From Methanobacteriota archaeon (GTDB lineage: Archaea; Methanobacteriota; Methanobacteria; Methanobacteriales; Methanobacteriaceae): a stretch of 64,000 nt of DNA. Below are positions 62,881-64,000 of this stretch, in pieces. The position numbers and the translations under genes are program-made. The stretch lies in assembly GCA_023411115.1 (NCBI GenBank), contig JAEYPF010000018.1, forward strand, positions 124,001-188,000, given 5' to 3'. Below the pieces are notes generated by a model that worked only from the letters and a program-made list of their open reading frames with translations, was not told where the DNA came from and searched no databases. Each line of letters starts with the position of its first letter. The first letter of the stretch is position 1.

Positions 62881-63968
62881 GATATGATCTCAAATACATT
62901 AATAAGCCTCTAAAAACAGGTTGTGAAAATTTCAATTCTAGCAGCAAAGAACCATTCTATAGTCTACAGTTAATGTATTGCATATGTTACTTTATGAACA
63001 GTATTTCTAGTATTCAGCAATAGAATAAAGCAAAACAGCTTAAAATGGGTTTTGCTGTTTAAAACATGGAAATCAGGACTTTTATATCTTTTGTATAAAA
63101 TTCTTCCAAATTAAGATCCTGTAAGAAATTATATTTTATTTCAGGAAAACTGTAAAATTCAATTTTGTAATTTTTTTTATATGTTGTGATAAATTTTCAG
63201 GTAACGTTACTTCAAATTGTCATATATTTTACAGATTAAGCTAAATTTCAAATGTAATCCTTTAAAAAAATATTTTTTACTTAATAATTACCTGATTATT
63301 TCCTGTTGTTGAAATAAAGTCAGATAAAACATTAAAGGTATTTAGATATTTTCTGTTGTTAAGTGGGACCTGTTTTATTTGGTAGGTATACTCAACAATT
63401 TAAATCCCTAAAAAAATTGACAATCATAGGCTTTACCAATAGCATTTAATTTTATATTAACTAAATCAATTACAGAACTATTTATTTATTCAATAACGTG
63501 ATTAGAAGATTTATATGATCTAACCACTCCAAAATGTCTCTTTATGTACCCATACATTTGATTTAAAGCTACTTAATTTGAAAATTTTGTAGATCTGATA
63601 GCTAAATTATGTTAATTAAAGCTATTGTATCTCTACCAATTAAACATTTCAAGAGTCTAAAGTATATTAAAATCCATAATATCTATTAATATTAATTTTT
63701 TTAGATAATATACTTATATTATCATTTAAAATGAACAATTGAATGTTATATTTGTTAATAAACTAAATAGAATAGCTCTAAAATATTCTCATTAATCTAA
63801 TAGAAGAAATTAGATAGATTAATGGTATACCTTGATTTTTTACGGTAAATAGCTTATTTATAGTTTATAATTCTTATTTTAAAATATAATTTGAAATAAA
63901 TCATCTGATCAAATTTTAATTAGTTTTTTACTTGTATTTAGAATTAATTTATAAATTTGTCATTTTAC

Positions 63969-63981
63969 TTACACTTGAAAT
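63969..63981 (+). repeat. Mini-ORB-like site 5 at the window edge
   Basis: TTACACTTGAAAT lies 20 bases before the end of the window, indicating that the origin cluster continues beyond it. It is followed by GCTTCTAC, unlike the flanks of sites 3 and 4. Confidence 0.7.
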
Positions 63982-64000
63982 GCTTCTACATTTGCGCAGC

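Larger units (their letters stand above)
60482..64000. other. Probable chromosomal replication origin (oriC), truncated by window end
   Basis: The region holds one small gene (60661) and then 2.85 kb without any coding frame, extremely AT-rich. It contains clear copies of TTACACTTGAAA in both orientations (60482+, 60628+, 61769-, 61822-, 63969+) and a one-mismatch copy at 62176. I recall this sequence as the Orc1/Cdc6 mini-ORB of Methanothermobacter. Two tandem-repeat arrays lie inside and could serve in unwinding. The flank encodes polymerase D subunit DP1. The orc1/cdc6 gene is not in the window and may follow beyond 64000. Confidence 0.7.

Noticed and set aside
61150..64000. Small genes within the putative origin
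   Set aside because: All frames are short and AT-driven, with stops in every frame; no ribosome site plus protein-like sequence was found.

Overview
The window comes from an AT-rich methanogenic archaeon of the order Methanobacteriales, most likely Methanobacterium. The evidence is the MsvR / F420H2 oxidase / rubrerythrin oxygen-defence locus, a formylmethanofuran dehydrogenase E-like protein, L-cysteine desulfidase, the DP1 subunit of DNA polymerase D, UPF0147 and DUF2299 proteins, anaerobic cobalamin genes, archaeal TATA boxes and leaderless starts, and sites of the form TTTACACTTGAAA, which I recall as the Methanothermobacter Orc1/Cdc6 mini-ORB.

Layout. 1-4.0 kb: two MsvR-type redox regulators flank a divergent fpaA/rubrerythrin unit whose 3' side holds a hairpin cluster. 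4-13 kb: cbiL, a DinG/XPD-like helicase, an LVIVD-repeat/PEBP pair, cysteine desulfidase and two Rieske proteins. 13-25 kb: tRNA-Arg, an FmdE-like protein, hisF, an orphan carboxyltransferase, a zinc-ribbon/HEAT protein, two 3-methyladenine glycosylases, a TMEM175-type channel, a winged-helix/CDF fusion and a purine permease. 25.7-29.9 kb: a MarR-controlled run of membrane proteins and flavodoxins behind a twin palindromic operator. 30-41 kb: a sensor kinase, a pair of Csa3-like genes sharing one operator, agmatinase, an OGG-type glycosylase, a CrtC-like lipocalin and CbiM with its PDGLE partner. 42-53 kb: an MFS exporter, cyclophilin, argD, a glycosyltransferase, lysA-dapF, a second Csa3-like regulator and cbiH, separated by arrays of triloop hairpins. 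53-60 kb: DP1, a class II aldolase, UPF0147, cbiG, trkA and cbiB. 60.3-64 kb: DUF2299 and then about 2.85 kb without genes, carrying mini-ORB sites and tandem repeats, which I interpret as a chromosomal replication origin running off the end.

Four signals stand out. (1) The probable oriC with mini-ORBs and two repeat arrays. (2) Six clusters of perfect palindromes, mostly 7-9 bp arms with a 3-nt loop and differing stem sequences, sometimes nested in larger stems, lying between genes and in two cases directly in front of a start codon. (3) Three genes (Rieske protein, DUF998 protein, glycosyltransferase) whose conserved N-termini lie upstream of any ATG/GTG/TTG and whose Shine-Dalgarno spacing points to AUU or AUA start codons. 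(4) A 51-residue protein that aligns without gaps to the N-terminus of the adjacent Csa3-like regulator and shares its promoter/operator. No rRNA, CRISPR array, complete insertion sequence or prophage was seen. Family names rest on motif recognition only; no database search was run.
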